A model generated the notes under the pieces. It did no database searches, was not told where the DNA came from, and saw only the letters and a list, made by a program, of their open reading frames with translations. From NCBI GenBank assembly GCA_021401465.1, contig JADDMT010000066.1:1-64000 (forward strand): 64,000 bases of DNA. Reading direction: 5' to 3'. Made by a program: the position numbers and the translations under genes. The stretch comes from Teratosphaeria epicoccoides. Taxonomy: Eukaryota; Ascomycota; Dothideomycetes; Mycosphaerellales; Teratosphaeriaceae. Shown piece by piece: positions 46,084-57,672 of the stretch. The first letter of the stretch is position 1. Each line of letters begins with the position of its first letter.

Positions 46084-47580
46084 ATGGCTTATGTGCTGCA
46101 GACTAAGTTCGACGCTACTCGCTCTACCCGCGATTGTCGCTTGTGTTAACGATGCCTTGACAACCTTAGTAGCTAAGCTGCACACATTTCTCCTCCGCAT
46201 GTTAGTAAGGCGTCCCCTACCCGCGAGGTATGCATAACTTGTACTAACTAAAGCGTAGCTAAGATCTATGTCAGCGGATTTAATAAGGGTAGTGTCTACT
46301 GCAATTATGTTAACTGTAATAGCAAGCATCAAAAATGCCAAGACCTCCCTAAAGAGGTGTATAGCGAGTACAACTAGCTCTGCTGTAACATCGATGACTT
46401 CTAGAGTACGCGCGACAAGAGGATTACTAAAGGCACTCTAACCATGAACAGGCTACAGGCTAAGTACCGCGAGGTACTCGCCTACCTGCTTAGCGCCCTC
46501 TCGTGCTTCACTGCGACTACTAACTGTTCTCATAGTAGTGTTCGCTTCGACTCTCTGCTAACAGGCGAAAACGTTTATCTAGGTCTAATCGCAGACTTAG
46601 TCTAGAAGATCTTGAAGGTACTAACTATTAGGGTCGAGACCTTCGCTATAGTACGCATATAGTGCGGGTACCCTCCGAGTATAAATGCTAACTTTCTCCG
46701 CTAGCCTAACGTTAGCGTCGAGAAATATCCGACTAGCTGTTAGCGTTAGCAACTTAGGGCCCTTGCCTCTATTAACGATGACTTTAAGACGCGGATAATC
46801 CGCAAGAAGGTTATCAAGCAATTCACCGCTCCTGCTGCTAAGGCCACGCCCTAGCGCCATACTAAGAGACAGCCTGCCTCTAAGCTAGTCCTTAGGACTA
46901 AGCTGTAAGTTACTTACTCGAATCCTGTCGCGTGCGTATAGCTAACACATTGTAGCGCCGCCGCCTACGCTGCCTTGACGCTACTATCCAAGAAGAAGAA
47001 GAAGGCTAGGGCCGAAATTAAGGTTAGTGACGAGGAAGCCGAATCTTCCCTGCTTGCGACCCGTACTACGTCCGTCAAGACGCTAAGGCACAAGCCTCTA
47101 GGCTAGATCTTTGAGGATAAGGAGGATGACGACGTCTAGGATACCCTCGGTCCTAACGTGATCCCTTCGCGCTGTAGTGTTACTACACTAGTTACGCCTA
47201 AGGGGGACACTAAGTCCGATGATGTAGTTAACACTTATGTCAAGAAGCGCAAGATGATCTCGAGGGCCGAGCGCGACAGCCGCAAGCGCGCTCGAGTCTC
47301 TTTGCCTTCTAATGCTAAGGATGAGGTAGTCATTATGACTAGGCGTAGTAAGGATGTCGCTAGTTCTCTGGCTACTATAGGCTCTGAAGACGAGCTTCCT
47401 TACAACCTACTAAAGAAGAAGATGCTAGCCTCTCTTCGTGGCGTTGCTACCCCTGTTACTCATAGTCGCTTCAGGGTGTTTAGTAGACCCCGTGTAGGTA
47501 GGTAGTCCCTAGCGGACCGTAACAAGAAAGACTCTCCTGCTTCGGGTTCGGTTAGGAAGCCCCTAACTAGTAGTCGCTAA
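46084..47580 (+). pseudogene. Antisense Cys-rich ORF of A2 (498 residues, RIPed)
   Basis: This is the best-preserved copy, with ATG at 46084 (MAYVLQTKFDATRSTRDC) and TAA at 47578-47580. Cysteines lie at about residues 18, 21, 24, 50, 53, 73, 78 and 85; CNYVNCNSKHQKCQDLP is the clearest motif. An uninterrupted open stretch from 47158 to 47502 holds a Lys/Arg-rich segment (DSRKRARVSLP) and acidic-basic alternation (GSEDELPYNLLKKKMLASL). A pol stop on the other strand is at 47723-47721. Length and frame are identical to A1. Confidence 0.65.
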
Positions 47581-47720
47581 GCATTAGCTACGAAGCTAAT
47601 CCGAGCATGTCTCTTATTCTTCTTAGGTTTATTCTAGGTGTGCCTTTAGGCATTAATAATGTATGAGTAGGGCGTTTGCTTCTTGTTGTCACTCTACGCG
47701 TTATGCGCTACATACACGTG

Positions 47721-50700
47721 TTAAGAATTCTGCTCTAGAACTCTTATCTTCCTACGAATCGACCTTCTTAAGCCCTGCTTACGCCTCCTCTACTCTTCGA
47801 ATTCACGAATAGCCTCTAGAGCGTTCTTGTAGTCTTCAGCCGGAACCTATTATGTGTACTTAGGTAGGTATCCTTTCTACTTTACTAGATAGTACGTTGC
47901 GCCCTTACGCCGCATACTGTCCTTAATACCCTCGACTTCCTACTCTTTGTTCTCTTCTGCTACTAGCATTAGGTCCGCGGGCTCTTCGCCCTCGCGCTGT
48001 ACCTATAGTTCGAGTAGAGATACGTAGAAGACGTCATGTACATAATACGACGATAGCAACAATAGCTAGTACGCCTGCGAGCCTATCGCGTCGCGTATCC
48101 GGAAGGGTCTGACGAACCTTGGCGTCATCTTCTTGCTTGGAAGTTTTAGCTTGAGATTCTTTATTAACAGTAATACCTTTGTACTAACTGCGTACTACAT
48201 CGGTTTAGCACAGGCGTTATTATGTTTAATCTGGGATTCTAAGGCCTTTTTCTAGTGTTCTATTAGCACCGAATGTACCTTGCGCATACGCCGCGCTAAT
48301 TCCGCGGCGGCTGGCACCCTCTCCTCAGAAGACTCGTCCTGAGGCGGTTCTAGGTGTATTTCTGGATCAAAGCTATAAAGAATCTAGAATGGCGACATGC
48401 GCATAGTAGCATGCACGCTGTTATTAACTGCAAATTCCGCCATAGGAATTACGTCGGCCTAGGCATCCTAGTTCTTAGCGTAGTAGTACTAAAGGTACTA
48501 CTTAAGAGTCTAGTTCATACGTTTAGTCTAACTATTAGTCTGTAGATAGAATGCTGTACTTAGGCGGTACTTAACACGCGCCTTAAACACAAATTCTTGC
48601 TAGTATTTACTAGTAAAGACAGAACGTCGATCTAATAGGATACTTCAGGAGACACCGAAGCGCTATATAACTTCGTCGTGAAGTAGTCGCGCAAGCTCGC
48701 TACTTGTGCACTTTTTCGTACATAGGATGAAGACATTTATCTTCGAGTATTAGTCGACTACTACAAGGATAGCATTAACTACATTGCCTTTCTACTTTGC
48801 TAGCAGCAAATTAGTAATAAAATCCATGGCTAAGTCTTGCTATAGTCTCTCTAGTAGTAGGAGCGCCTAAGTATCGCTATAGGGGTAATAGCGCCAAGAT
48901 TTGCTAATCTGGCACGTCTAGCAGGATTTGACATAGTTAGAGACATCCTGTTCTAGCGTAGGCTACTATTATTTGCGTCCGAGAAGTACGTTTGTCTTCT
49001 CTACGCTAAAATGGCCCGCGAGTTTATTGTCATAATGAATACAGAGGAGCTACGAACAGAGTATGTAGTTAGCGGGTATGTATAGCCTATTGTTAAAGTA
49101 CTACAAGTCGCCTGACTTAGTCTAGTACTTCGGACTGCCTGTAGTGTCCTAGAGGGCTACACCCTTATTAATCAACTCCGGTTCTCGCTCTTGTAACTAC
49201 TGAATAAGTCTCGAGACTTCTTTAAAGGGTTCTTTAGACATCGCATGCTTACTACATATAAGCTAGTTAACTACCGCACAGATCGAGCTAGACATAGTCG
49301 CCACAACTGCTAGATAGTAGGGTTCGTTACTAGCAGAGGCCGTAAGGCCCTATTAGACCTGCAGTCGACCTATAAGAGGAGCTAACGACAGATCGCCGCC
49401 TTAAACTACAAGCTTCGTTTGTAGTGTAGGGAGAAGCTGTTAGTTACTCTCCTCCCTAGTGTCGTAGTCTAGTCATCACGAAGGACTATTAGCCGGATTC
49501 GTCTTTCCGGAACGATGCTAGATAACGAAGTTAAAGCTAGTAAGGAAAGTCGCCTACCTTGCTTGCTAACTCCTTAGCTACTTCACGCCTATGAAGCTAC
49601 GAAGGTTGTTATAGTTAGTAAGTACCTTAATAGGGTACGCTACGCCTTCGAGGTAGTGTTAGTACTCCTTGAAGCTGTTAATAATAGCTAAAAGCTCTTA
49701 GTTGTGAGTCTTATAGTTAAGCTTAGCGCCCTGCATCTTCCGCGACTAGAAGGTAATCAGGTACTATTACGTACTACCTTCGTGCGACTAGAGCTGCGAT
49801 ATAATTGCGGCTATTATGAATTTTGAAGCATCGGTCTCTATCCGGATCTTCGTAGTAGGGTCAAAGTGCCGAAGTATAGGCTTAGTTTAAAAAGCTGCTT
49901 TAAGTTCAGAGAAAGCCTTACTCTAAGCCTCCTCCTAAGGCACTATCCCTAGCTTTTTTCCTCGAACCGCGCCCTTTGCGAGGGCCGTGAGGGGAGCCAC
50001 GATCTTCGAGTAGGATTGTATGAATCTACAATAGAAGTTAGTAAATCCTAGGAACACCTGCACTTTTCGGAGGGTAGTTAGCTACAGCTACTCCGCGATT
50101 GCGGACACCCTTTAGTCATCTATGATGACTCCTTCTATAGAGACGATGTACCCGAGAAACTCAATCCTATCCGTCAGGAATAAGCACTTCTTTAGGTTCG
50201 CGTATAGAGCGAACTTGCGGAGCTATTCGAGTACTATCCTTAGATGCTAAATATGCTCCTCCTTCAAGTTAGAGTAGACTAGTATATCGTCTAAATATAC
50301 TACGTAGCAGGTGTCAACGAGGCCGGCTAGGGCCTAGTTAATATACGCTTAGAACGTTGCTAGTGCGTTAGTTAAGCTAAATAGCATCACTGTATACTCG
50401 AAGTGTCTGTACTACGTTTAGAATATAGTCTTCTACTTGTCGCCCTTTCGGATTAGTATCCGGTAGTAGGCGTCCTTTAAGTCGATAGACAAGAAGATAG
50501 CGGCGCGACTAAGGCAGTTAAGCATCTCGCTAATAAGTAGTAGGGGGTAGCGGTTCTTCTAGGTTACCGCGTTAAGGCCCCTATAGTTAACGTATAGGCG
50601 GAGCGTGTTATCCTTCTTTAGGACAAACATAACTAACGCTCTAGCCTCGCTGTCGCTTCGTCGGATCTACGCGTTCCTTTGCGCCTTGTAGAGGTAGTCT

Positions 50701-52460
50701 CGAAGTATTTTAAGCTATGATTCTAACATGAGGTACAGAGGTCAATATAGAGGATTATAACCCTCCTTAAGGTTAATTGCATGTTCCGCGTCTAGGGCCC
50801 GGGTATAGGCTGTAGCCTCTATGTCGAAAATATCGGCGTATTCCTCTAACTTAGGCGGAAGGGTAACGTCTTCCTTGACGTTCTGTATGCAGACTACATA
50901 CACGCATTAGACCTTCTTCATGTCCTTGTAGAAGCTGTGTGCGTCACGCATCTGTACCGCAGGAACTTCGCCTATAGAGCTATAGAACTAGTTGTTAGTA
51001 GCTCTATTAACAACGACTCCCTTCTTGTAGCGCTAAGGGCGGCCGAGTAGGAGCTCCTTATTAGGAACGTCTTTAGCGTAGAAGACTTCGTTAGTCTTGC
51101 GCACTTGTCCTAAGGAGTCCGCGAGTTAGAGGCGCACGTTATACGCGCCTCGAGCCGCTACGCCTTCGCCCTAAAAGGACTTCATGGTAGGCAGCAGGGC
51201 TCCTAGGATCGGCTTCAAACCAAGCCGTACAATTACCCTCTAGGGTATCACGTTAACCTCCGCAAGGTCATCTAACATATAGTCTACTAGCTTAAGCAAG
51301 CTATTAACTCGGACTATACTAGATAGGTGCCAGGCAGGCCATGAGTCTACACTATTAGTAACAGACAGCTTAGATACCCGCGGTAGCTATTTGGTTGTCT
51401 CGGGCTTGTCCTTCTTTTACCTCCCCTCTAGGGAGGTTCTAGACACCTTGCTTACCTTCTTCCTATCACTTCGTTTAGGATAGCGAGCCGCCTAGTAGTC
51501 CCTCGCTCTACAGATGTAGTACCTACTCGGAGGCTTCTCGCTACTGTCTTTTAGCTTAGAGGGCTTGCTCCTCTAGAATGAACTACCGCGTTAGACATAA
51601 CCCCTAGGGCGCTTGTAATAGCGGCCCTTCGGTAGGTCCTCAGGACTTAGACGCTTATTATCCTTACCGCCTAATTTTCTATTTCGCTTCAAGGTGATTT
51701 CTATACGTGTCGTAAGGGACACGAGGTCTTGCTAAGTTGTCAGAAGTTCATGAAAAGTCATGATTATGTTCTGAAGATTGTCATTAAGTTTGACGAGCAA
51801 GTGCTACACGCGTTACGTCTCGGTATAGGGTAGCATCTATCTCTCGAGCGTAGCGAGGTAGGTAGCGAAGCTAGAGGTTATTTGTCCCTTCCCCTGCTTA
51901 GCCTTCTTGTACTTGAAAGACATAGTAAGGGCGCAATTCCCCGGATCCTCGACCTAGTTAACACAGAACTAGCGAAAGTCCGCCTACATATATGTTCTGT
52001 CGTAGACCCGCATAAGGTCATACCGCTCATGCTAATTATTGCGAGGTTCCTTATCCTCTTTAAGCTACATCATACTAAAGGCGACTTGTTTGCCCTCTAT
52101 AGAATATCCGCATAGGTTAAGCACGAAAACTACCTTACATGCCTACAAGAAAGTTCGAGCCTCCTTCAAGGTGTCTCCCTTAAATAGCTTCGGGTTGCAT
52201 GCGTTACGACTACCTCCTAGTTAGCCTACTATGGCCCCGAATTTAGGCACTAGGTTCGCGGGCACATGCAGAGAGTCTGCGCCTCCTAGTAAGTTGTCTT
52301 CGTAGGTCCCTAGTGTAAAATCTCGCTAGATTTCTTCGTCCGCTAGTTTATTAGTACCGCTTATAGCGACGTCTTCGTCGTCCTCGCCGTTGTCGCTGCT
52401 AGAAGCAGTGCGGCTCTAGCTCTAGTTCGCAAGGCAGTTCGCGACCTAATTGACAATCAT
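47721..52460 (-). pseudogene. gag-pol: RIPed gag-pol of A2, one fused frame (1579 codons)
   Basis: From ATG 52460 to TAA 47723-47721, the same 4740 bp as A1. The N-terminal Gag contains TLKEARTFLXACKVVF, YSIEGKQVAFSMM and an R-rich region ending KRLSPEDLPKGRYYKR, then the knuckle. RT has VVYLDDILVYSNLKEEH with its catalytic Asp codon at 50291-50289 in the gag frame. Integrase ends TPRFVGPFRIRDAIGSQAY and the chromodomain reads YYLVK(W)KGYLPKYT..VPAEDYKNALEAIREFEE in two stretches around 47900-47760. RIP stops make it inactive. Confidence 0.88.
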
Positions 52461-52734
52461 GGCTACTAGGGCTAGGTTAATAGTCGGGGTTAGCTGTAGT
52501 CCCTATGCGGGAGGTCTATTACCTTGTCCGCTACGTAATTAGCCTCTAGCGGAACTGTCGCTTAATATAGTGTTGCTTGTAGCAGGTACTTCTACGGGCT
52601 AGTTACTTAGGCTAGCTTCGCTATCACGGGCGCTTAGGATGGCGCTCGCTACGCGTTAGTTGCGAGTTCGTAGTACTCTAGACATATTGTAGTAATCTCT
52701 ACTAGATTGCAAAGCAGGGGGGAGAAAGCAGAAC

Positions 52735-53094
52735 TAATATAGATATATATGCTATATGATATAGAAATATCTCGTAGTGTGACAGAGTAATCCGACCTTT
52801 TAGTAGGTACAAGATAGCGCTGCTTTCTGCTTATCGCAGAGGTAGCGCTAAGGGTGCTTATAACCCCTGACACTCCTTAATTAGGGAAAGCATGTCCGAG
52901 CCTAACCCTGTAGGGGTACCGTAGGGTCAGCGACGTAGGGGCGTCCTACGTTGACAACTAATCCTACTTAGACGACATACAAGCTAACGTATATACGAAG
53001 GACCCCCTTGCTATATGTAGTAGGGTTACTGCATGCCAAGGGCGGGCATTAGAACCCATGCGGTTCTAATAGCCCCCTAGTATTAACCGTATTA
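52735..53094 (-). repeat. 5' LTR of A2 (360 bp)
   Basis: It is a direct repeat of 44927-45286. Its + strand start is the RIPed TAATATAG form. Confidence 0.93.
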
Positions 53095-54261
53095 GTCTGT
53101 TAATGTGTAACTTGCTAACAGAGTAAGCATAACTGTCATAAACCGTATAGGCTACTACGACTACTCAAGGTACCTTAACGGCTATAGGAATTGCTCGCTA
53201 TAGACTTCATCGTTAAACTACCTTAGTCGAGAGAACCCGCTACTAATGAGTTCTTCAATAGGATCATAGTAGTAGTCGACTAATTCACTAAGTTTAGGAA
53301 GTTTATCCTTTACCGCGAAGACTTTAAGACTAAAGATATCGCACATGTCTTCATTAAATAGGTAGTAGCACTACATGGCATGCTATAGGACCTAGTAACG
53401 GATCGAGGATCCGTGTTTACCTCTAACTTCTAGGGAGCCCTAATGAGACAATTCTAGGTCAAACATCGACTAAGTACTTCCTTCTACCCTTAAACGGATA
53501 GACAGACAGAACGTCTAACTTAGACGTTAGAATAGTACCTTCGATCCTATGTGAATAGGGACTAGAACAACTAGGTAGAGTTGTTGCTAATAGCGCAGCT
53601 CGCGTATAATAGTACGCTAGTAGAGTCAATAGGACTCTCGCCATTTTAGATGGCGTATAGATTAGCTATAGAAGACATTCCGGACGTCTTAGCTAGTAAT
53701 CTAAACCTAGTAGTACTTAGACGAGTAGAACACCTACGCTAACTGCAAACAGAAGCACGACTTGACCTGCAGTTCTATTAGTAGAACATGGCATAGTACG
53801 CGAATCGTAAGAGAATTAAGGGACTAATTCTAAAGGAGGGGGACAAGGTGTATCTCCTCTACTGTCATATTAAATTAGACAAGCCGAGTAAAATACTAGG
53901 CGCTATAAAACTAGGACTATTTAGGATCAAGGCTAAGAAAGGACTAGTTAATTTTAAGTTATAGCTACCTAAGCAGATAAGAATACACCCTGTGTTCTAT
54001 GTCTCTCTGCTAGAACAAGTAGCGCTAGACGCTACACTGCAAACGGAACCCTTACTACTTGACCTAGAAGTAGAAGAACCTAAGTACACTGTCGAGAAGA
54101 TTGTTGACACTCGCTAGCAGCACAGACAGCGAGAGTACTTAGTAAAATGGGAAGGCTATAGGAGTACCGAAAACACCTAGGAACCCCTTAAACATCTGCG
54201 AAACTGTTAGCAAAAGATACGAAGTTTCGAGAGAAGAACAAACCTAGGGAGAAGATCATAA
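53095..54261 (+). pseudogene. pol: RIPed G3 integrase and chromodomain
   Basis: It continues the integrase: VVVD catalytic segment (about 53271), VTDRGSVFTSNF (about 53395-53430), then the conserved EDIPDVLASN-like part and a chromodomain VKWEGYRSTENT (about 54143-54178). It ends with TAA 54259-54261 immediately next to the stop of the antisense ORF on the other strand (TCA 54256-54258). Confidence 0.88.
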
Positions 54262-54876
54262 GCTACAACTAGACTTCTACGGGACGCTATCGATCGGCTC
54301 GGCTATCACGCCATCTAGGAAACCCTAATACGAGGCATTAGCGAAACCTTCTATTACGCTCTATGTTGTAGGACTAAGAGCAAGACCCGCCGAGGGATCT
54401 AGGTTAAGAAGAAACCTAGCCTGTAGAAGAGCCTACTCTTTAGCCTCATCCTCCCTGATCTCACGCTCCTCGAGAGCGCGACTATCCTTGACCTTACGGT
54501 CGACTGCGTCTAACTATTTCTAAAGACGCATCCTCTTTACATGCGCCTCTATTATCTTCTGCGAAGCCTTAGCTAGGACAGCCTTCGCACGATCGAGATT
54601 AGCAATTAGTCTTTTCCGCTAATTACCTAACTTCTTCCATTTAACCTCTGTTACCTTCGCGTCGTAACTTCGATAGTTACTAAAGTAACACTACGAACAT
54701 TTCCCTAAGGAAATGTGCACTTAACAAACGAGCTTTAACTCTTGACACTAAGTATAGGACTTCATGCTATCCTAGCCCTAACGATAGATTCGATTCGCGT
54801 AGCGTTTACGTTTCTGCGTTAAAGGGGCGTTAGTGTCGAGGATGACACAAGGTAGTAATGTAGAAAGAGAAGACAT
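54256..54876 (-). pseudogene. Antisense Zn2Cys6-like/coiled-coil ORF of G3 (206 codons)
   Basis: It has the same length and architecture as the G1 and G5 copies: ATG at 54876-54874 and TGA at 54258-54256. The cysteine cluster and coiled-coil region are recognisable despite more RIP changes than in G1. Its TGA supports 206 codons as the natural length; the pol TAA begins one base beyond it. Confidence 0.65.
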
Positions 54877-54955
54877 CATTACACAAAGGAAATAACAAGA
54901 GAAACCCCGTACTAATAAGGTAGCTTAGGGACGAGCTAGGCTAAGAGGAGGATAG

Positions 54956-55419
54956 TGTCATGAGTGTCAGGAGTACTATAAGTCACAGGATTATAAGTGT
55001 CCTAATTGCTATAAGTCATAAACACTATAACCTAAGTCACAGCATAGTCATAGGAGAAAGGATCTGTCACGTGAGGACAGATCCCTAGATCTGTAGGGTT
55101 AGTCTACAGATCTACAGGCCTATAGGGGAGAAGGGATCTGTCTTAGGAGGATAGACCCTAGGATCTGTAGGGTTAGTCTACAGATCTATAGACATAGATC
55201 TATCGGGTCTGTCGACAGATCTAACAGAGCTGCCCTGTCTCTCTAGTATATAGGGATAGCTTCAGGACAGGCAGTTAGGAGCTTCGTGCTTAATTCTCAG
55301 TTAACCCTCTCTTGCTTAGAGGAGAGTTACAAGGTTAATTGCTATTCTCGATACTCTTCACAGCTCTGCGAGTCTAACACCTGATCCCCTTCCTACTATT
55401 AGTACCTACCCTTATGACA
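54956..55419 (+). repeat. LTR shared by G3 (3') and G4 (5') (464 bp)
   Basis: It begins TGTCATGAG and ends CTTATGACA. It is preceded by the polypurine tract of G3 (AAGAGGAGGATAG) and followed without leader by gag sequence, so it acts as end of one copy and start of the next. Confidence 0.93.
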
Positions 55420-56985
55420 ACAGTCAACTAACACTACGAGAACAAGTTGCCGCCATACCTCAAATTACTTAGTAGCTCGAATCCATTTACCTTAGCGAGA
55501 TGGCTCTAGCATCTGTCGTAGGTTTAACTACCAGGAATAGACACGGCAATAATGGCTTCAAGATAGGAAGCCCTACGGAGTTCACAGGACAAGGATCTCA
55601 AGTCGAGATGTTATCCTATAATGCTAGTTAGCATTTAACGTAGATACGGAACGGTTTATGACGCATTATAAGCGAATGATGTATATTGTCTCTTACCTAA
55701 AGGCACTAGCGTTCGAGTTCATCTAGCCTCATCTGACAGATTATCTAAGTCACGTTAGCAACGTTAAAGCTAGGAAGACGACGACTAGGGAGATTGTCAA
55801 CTTAGACAAGTCTTTGTTTAAGGCGTTACGCGAAGCTTTTAGGCTTAGTAATAAGCAACAAGAGGCTAAGAGAGCTCTCCTAGGAATTTAGTAGAAGGGT
55901 TCTGCTATTAAGTACTACGCGGACTTTTAGACCCTCTCTGCTTAAGTCAACTAGAATGATAATGCTTTAGCCGCTTAGTTCTACTAGGGACTAAAGGAGA
56001 CAGTAAAAGACGAAATTACCCGAGGAGATCGGCTAACAACATTCAAGGAAATGAGTGATCTCGCGATTAGAATTAATAATCGCATCTAGTAATAACAGCA
56101 AGAATAACAACATAGGAATCGCAAGCTAGCACAGGCTAACTATAAGGTCTAACGATTAGCACTAAAGTAGCAAAGCGACTATTATAGTCTCTAACCTATA
56201 GAGTTAGATGCGACGAAGGGGCGCCTAAAGAGCGGACCCTAAGGAAAGCCACGGAAGGGCTCTCCTACCTAGAATAGTCTAAAGAAGCTATTCGACAAGA
56301 GTAACCTTGAGTGCCATAACTGTAGAAAGAAAGGACACTTTGCCTGCGAATGTTTTGCTAAGAAGCAACGACAGGAACTACCTAGGATAGAGCAGGCTCG
56401 CGCGACAACAACGGCACCTAAGTAAAAGGCTGCCGCTACTCGAGAACTAGACTATGCTGCACTAACTTAGACCGTGTGCTATGACGACGATTGTCGAATT
56501 CACATGAGTAATAAAGATAGTTCTAGATAGTACCCTAGCTATAACAAAGCAAAGTCTATATATACGCTAAGGGGTATACCTTCTAGTATAATCGTCTTGA
56601 GGTAACAGGAGCTAGAAGAAGAAGAAGGTTTAGACGACAACTATGAGCTTGTCAAGGCCGTCATTCCCGATTCCGAGGAAGACAAGAGCATAGAGAGATA
56701 GGCTATGCTGCCGCATAACATCGGACTTAATATTATCCGAATTATACAGAACTAGTAGGCTTAGGCTTGCCTATAGATTAATGGAGTATAACACGTCGAC
56801 TAGCTTTAGTATAATGAACTAGCTGACCGTATACGACGATACCTAAGGAGACTACTAGTCGTAGCTTAACCTTACGCGCATTAGAAGATTGTCCAAGAAA
56901 TTGTACTGTTTAGGGTAGAGTTTACGCCCTAAGGAGGCTACCTAACCTACGAAGGTATCTAGGTTCTACAAGCGCTACGACTCTA
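55420..56985 (+). pseudogene. gag: Truncated RIPed gag of G4
   Basis: ATG at 55500 (MALASVVGLTTRNRHGNNG). The CCHC knuckle (CHNCRKKGHFACECF) is near 56321-56365. About 115 bp of leader present in G3 are missing between LTR and gag, and a 1-bp loss near 55612 shifts the frame relative to G3. It stops at about 56985 inside the late gag region, where it is joined through a short shared CTCTAAG to the 3' end of G5 in the opposite orientation. Confidence 0.85.
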
Positions 56986-57051
56986 AGCCTAGCTTGTCCC
57001 TAAGCTACCTTATTAGTGCAGGGTTTCTCTTGTCATTTCCTTTGTGTAGTA

Positions 57052-57672
57052 ATGTCTTCTCTTTCTACATTACTACCTTGTGTCATCCTAGACACTAACG
57101 CCCCTTTAACGTAGAAACATAAATGCCGCGCGAATCGAATCTATTGTTAGGGCTAGGATAGCATGAAGTCCTGTACTTAGTATCAAGAGTTAAAGCTTGT
57201 TTGTCAAGTATACATTTCCTTAGGGAAATGTTTGTAGTGTTACTTTAGCAACTGTCGAAGTTACGACGCGAAGGTAACAGAGGTCAAATGGAAGAAGTTA
57301 GGTAATAAGCAGAAAAGACTAATTGCTAATCTCGATTATGCGAAGGCGGTCCTAGCTAAGGCTTCGCAGAAGATAATAGAGGCGCATACAAAGGAGATGC
57401 GTCTTTAGAAACAGTTAGACGTAGTTGACTAGGAGGTCGAGGATAGTCGCGCTCTCGAGGAGCGTGAGATCAGGGAGGATGAGGCCGAAGAGCAGGCTCT
57501 TTCGCAGGCTAGGTTTCTTCTTAACCTAGATCCTTTAGCGGGTCTTACTCTTAGTCCTACGACATGGAGCGTAATAGAAGGTTTCGCTAATGCCTCGTAT
57601 TAGGGTTTCCTGGATAGCGTGATAGCCAAGCGGATTAACAGCGTCCCGCAGGAGTCTAGTCGTGGCTTATAA
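57052..57672 (+). pseudogene. Antisense Zn2Cys6-like/coiled-coil ORF of G5 (206 codons)
   Basis: ATG 57052 (MSSLSTLLPCVILDTNAPL) to TAA 57670-57672, again 206 codons. The cysteine cluster is partly eroded by RIP. The coiled-coil part (KRLIANLDYAKAVLAKASQK, EAHTKEMRL, ALEEREIREDEAEEQAL) is well preserved. Its last two codons overlap the pol stop (minus, 57669-57667). The different RIP pattern from the other copies with the same frame and length shows that the frame predates RIP. Confidence 0.68.

Larger units (their letters stand above)
44927..53094 (-). mobile_element. Family A chromovirus A2, full length, inserted in G3 integrase
   Basis: 8168 bp, same structure and orientation as A1. Flanks GTCTA (44922-44926) and GTCTG (53095-53099) derive from GTCCG, which is the sequence present at the uninterrupted site in G1 (2733-2737 region). 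Removal restores the integrase frame. Confidence 0.94.
32126..55419 (+). mobile_element. Family G chromovirus G3, interrupted by A1 and A2
   Basis: Its parts are 32126-34232, 42407-44926 and 53100-55419 (about 6.95 kb when joined), colinear with G1 and with G5 on the other strand. It has the complete set LTR, gag, protease, RT, RNase H, integrase, chromodomain, antisense ORF and LTR. The left edge cuts the gene at 31641-32125. After its right LTR comes a second gag (G4), so no target duplication can be read. Confidence 0.93.

Noticed and set aside
46075..46341. Minus-strand frame opposite the antisense ORF of A2 (also 35403-35648 in A1)
   Set aside because: It is a shadow of the 498-residue ORF on the other strand, which is supported by length conservation in both copies.
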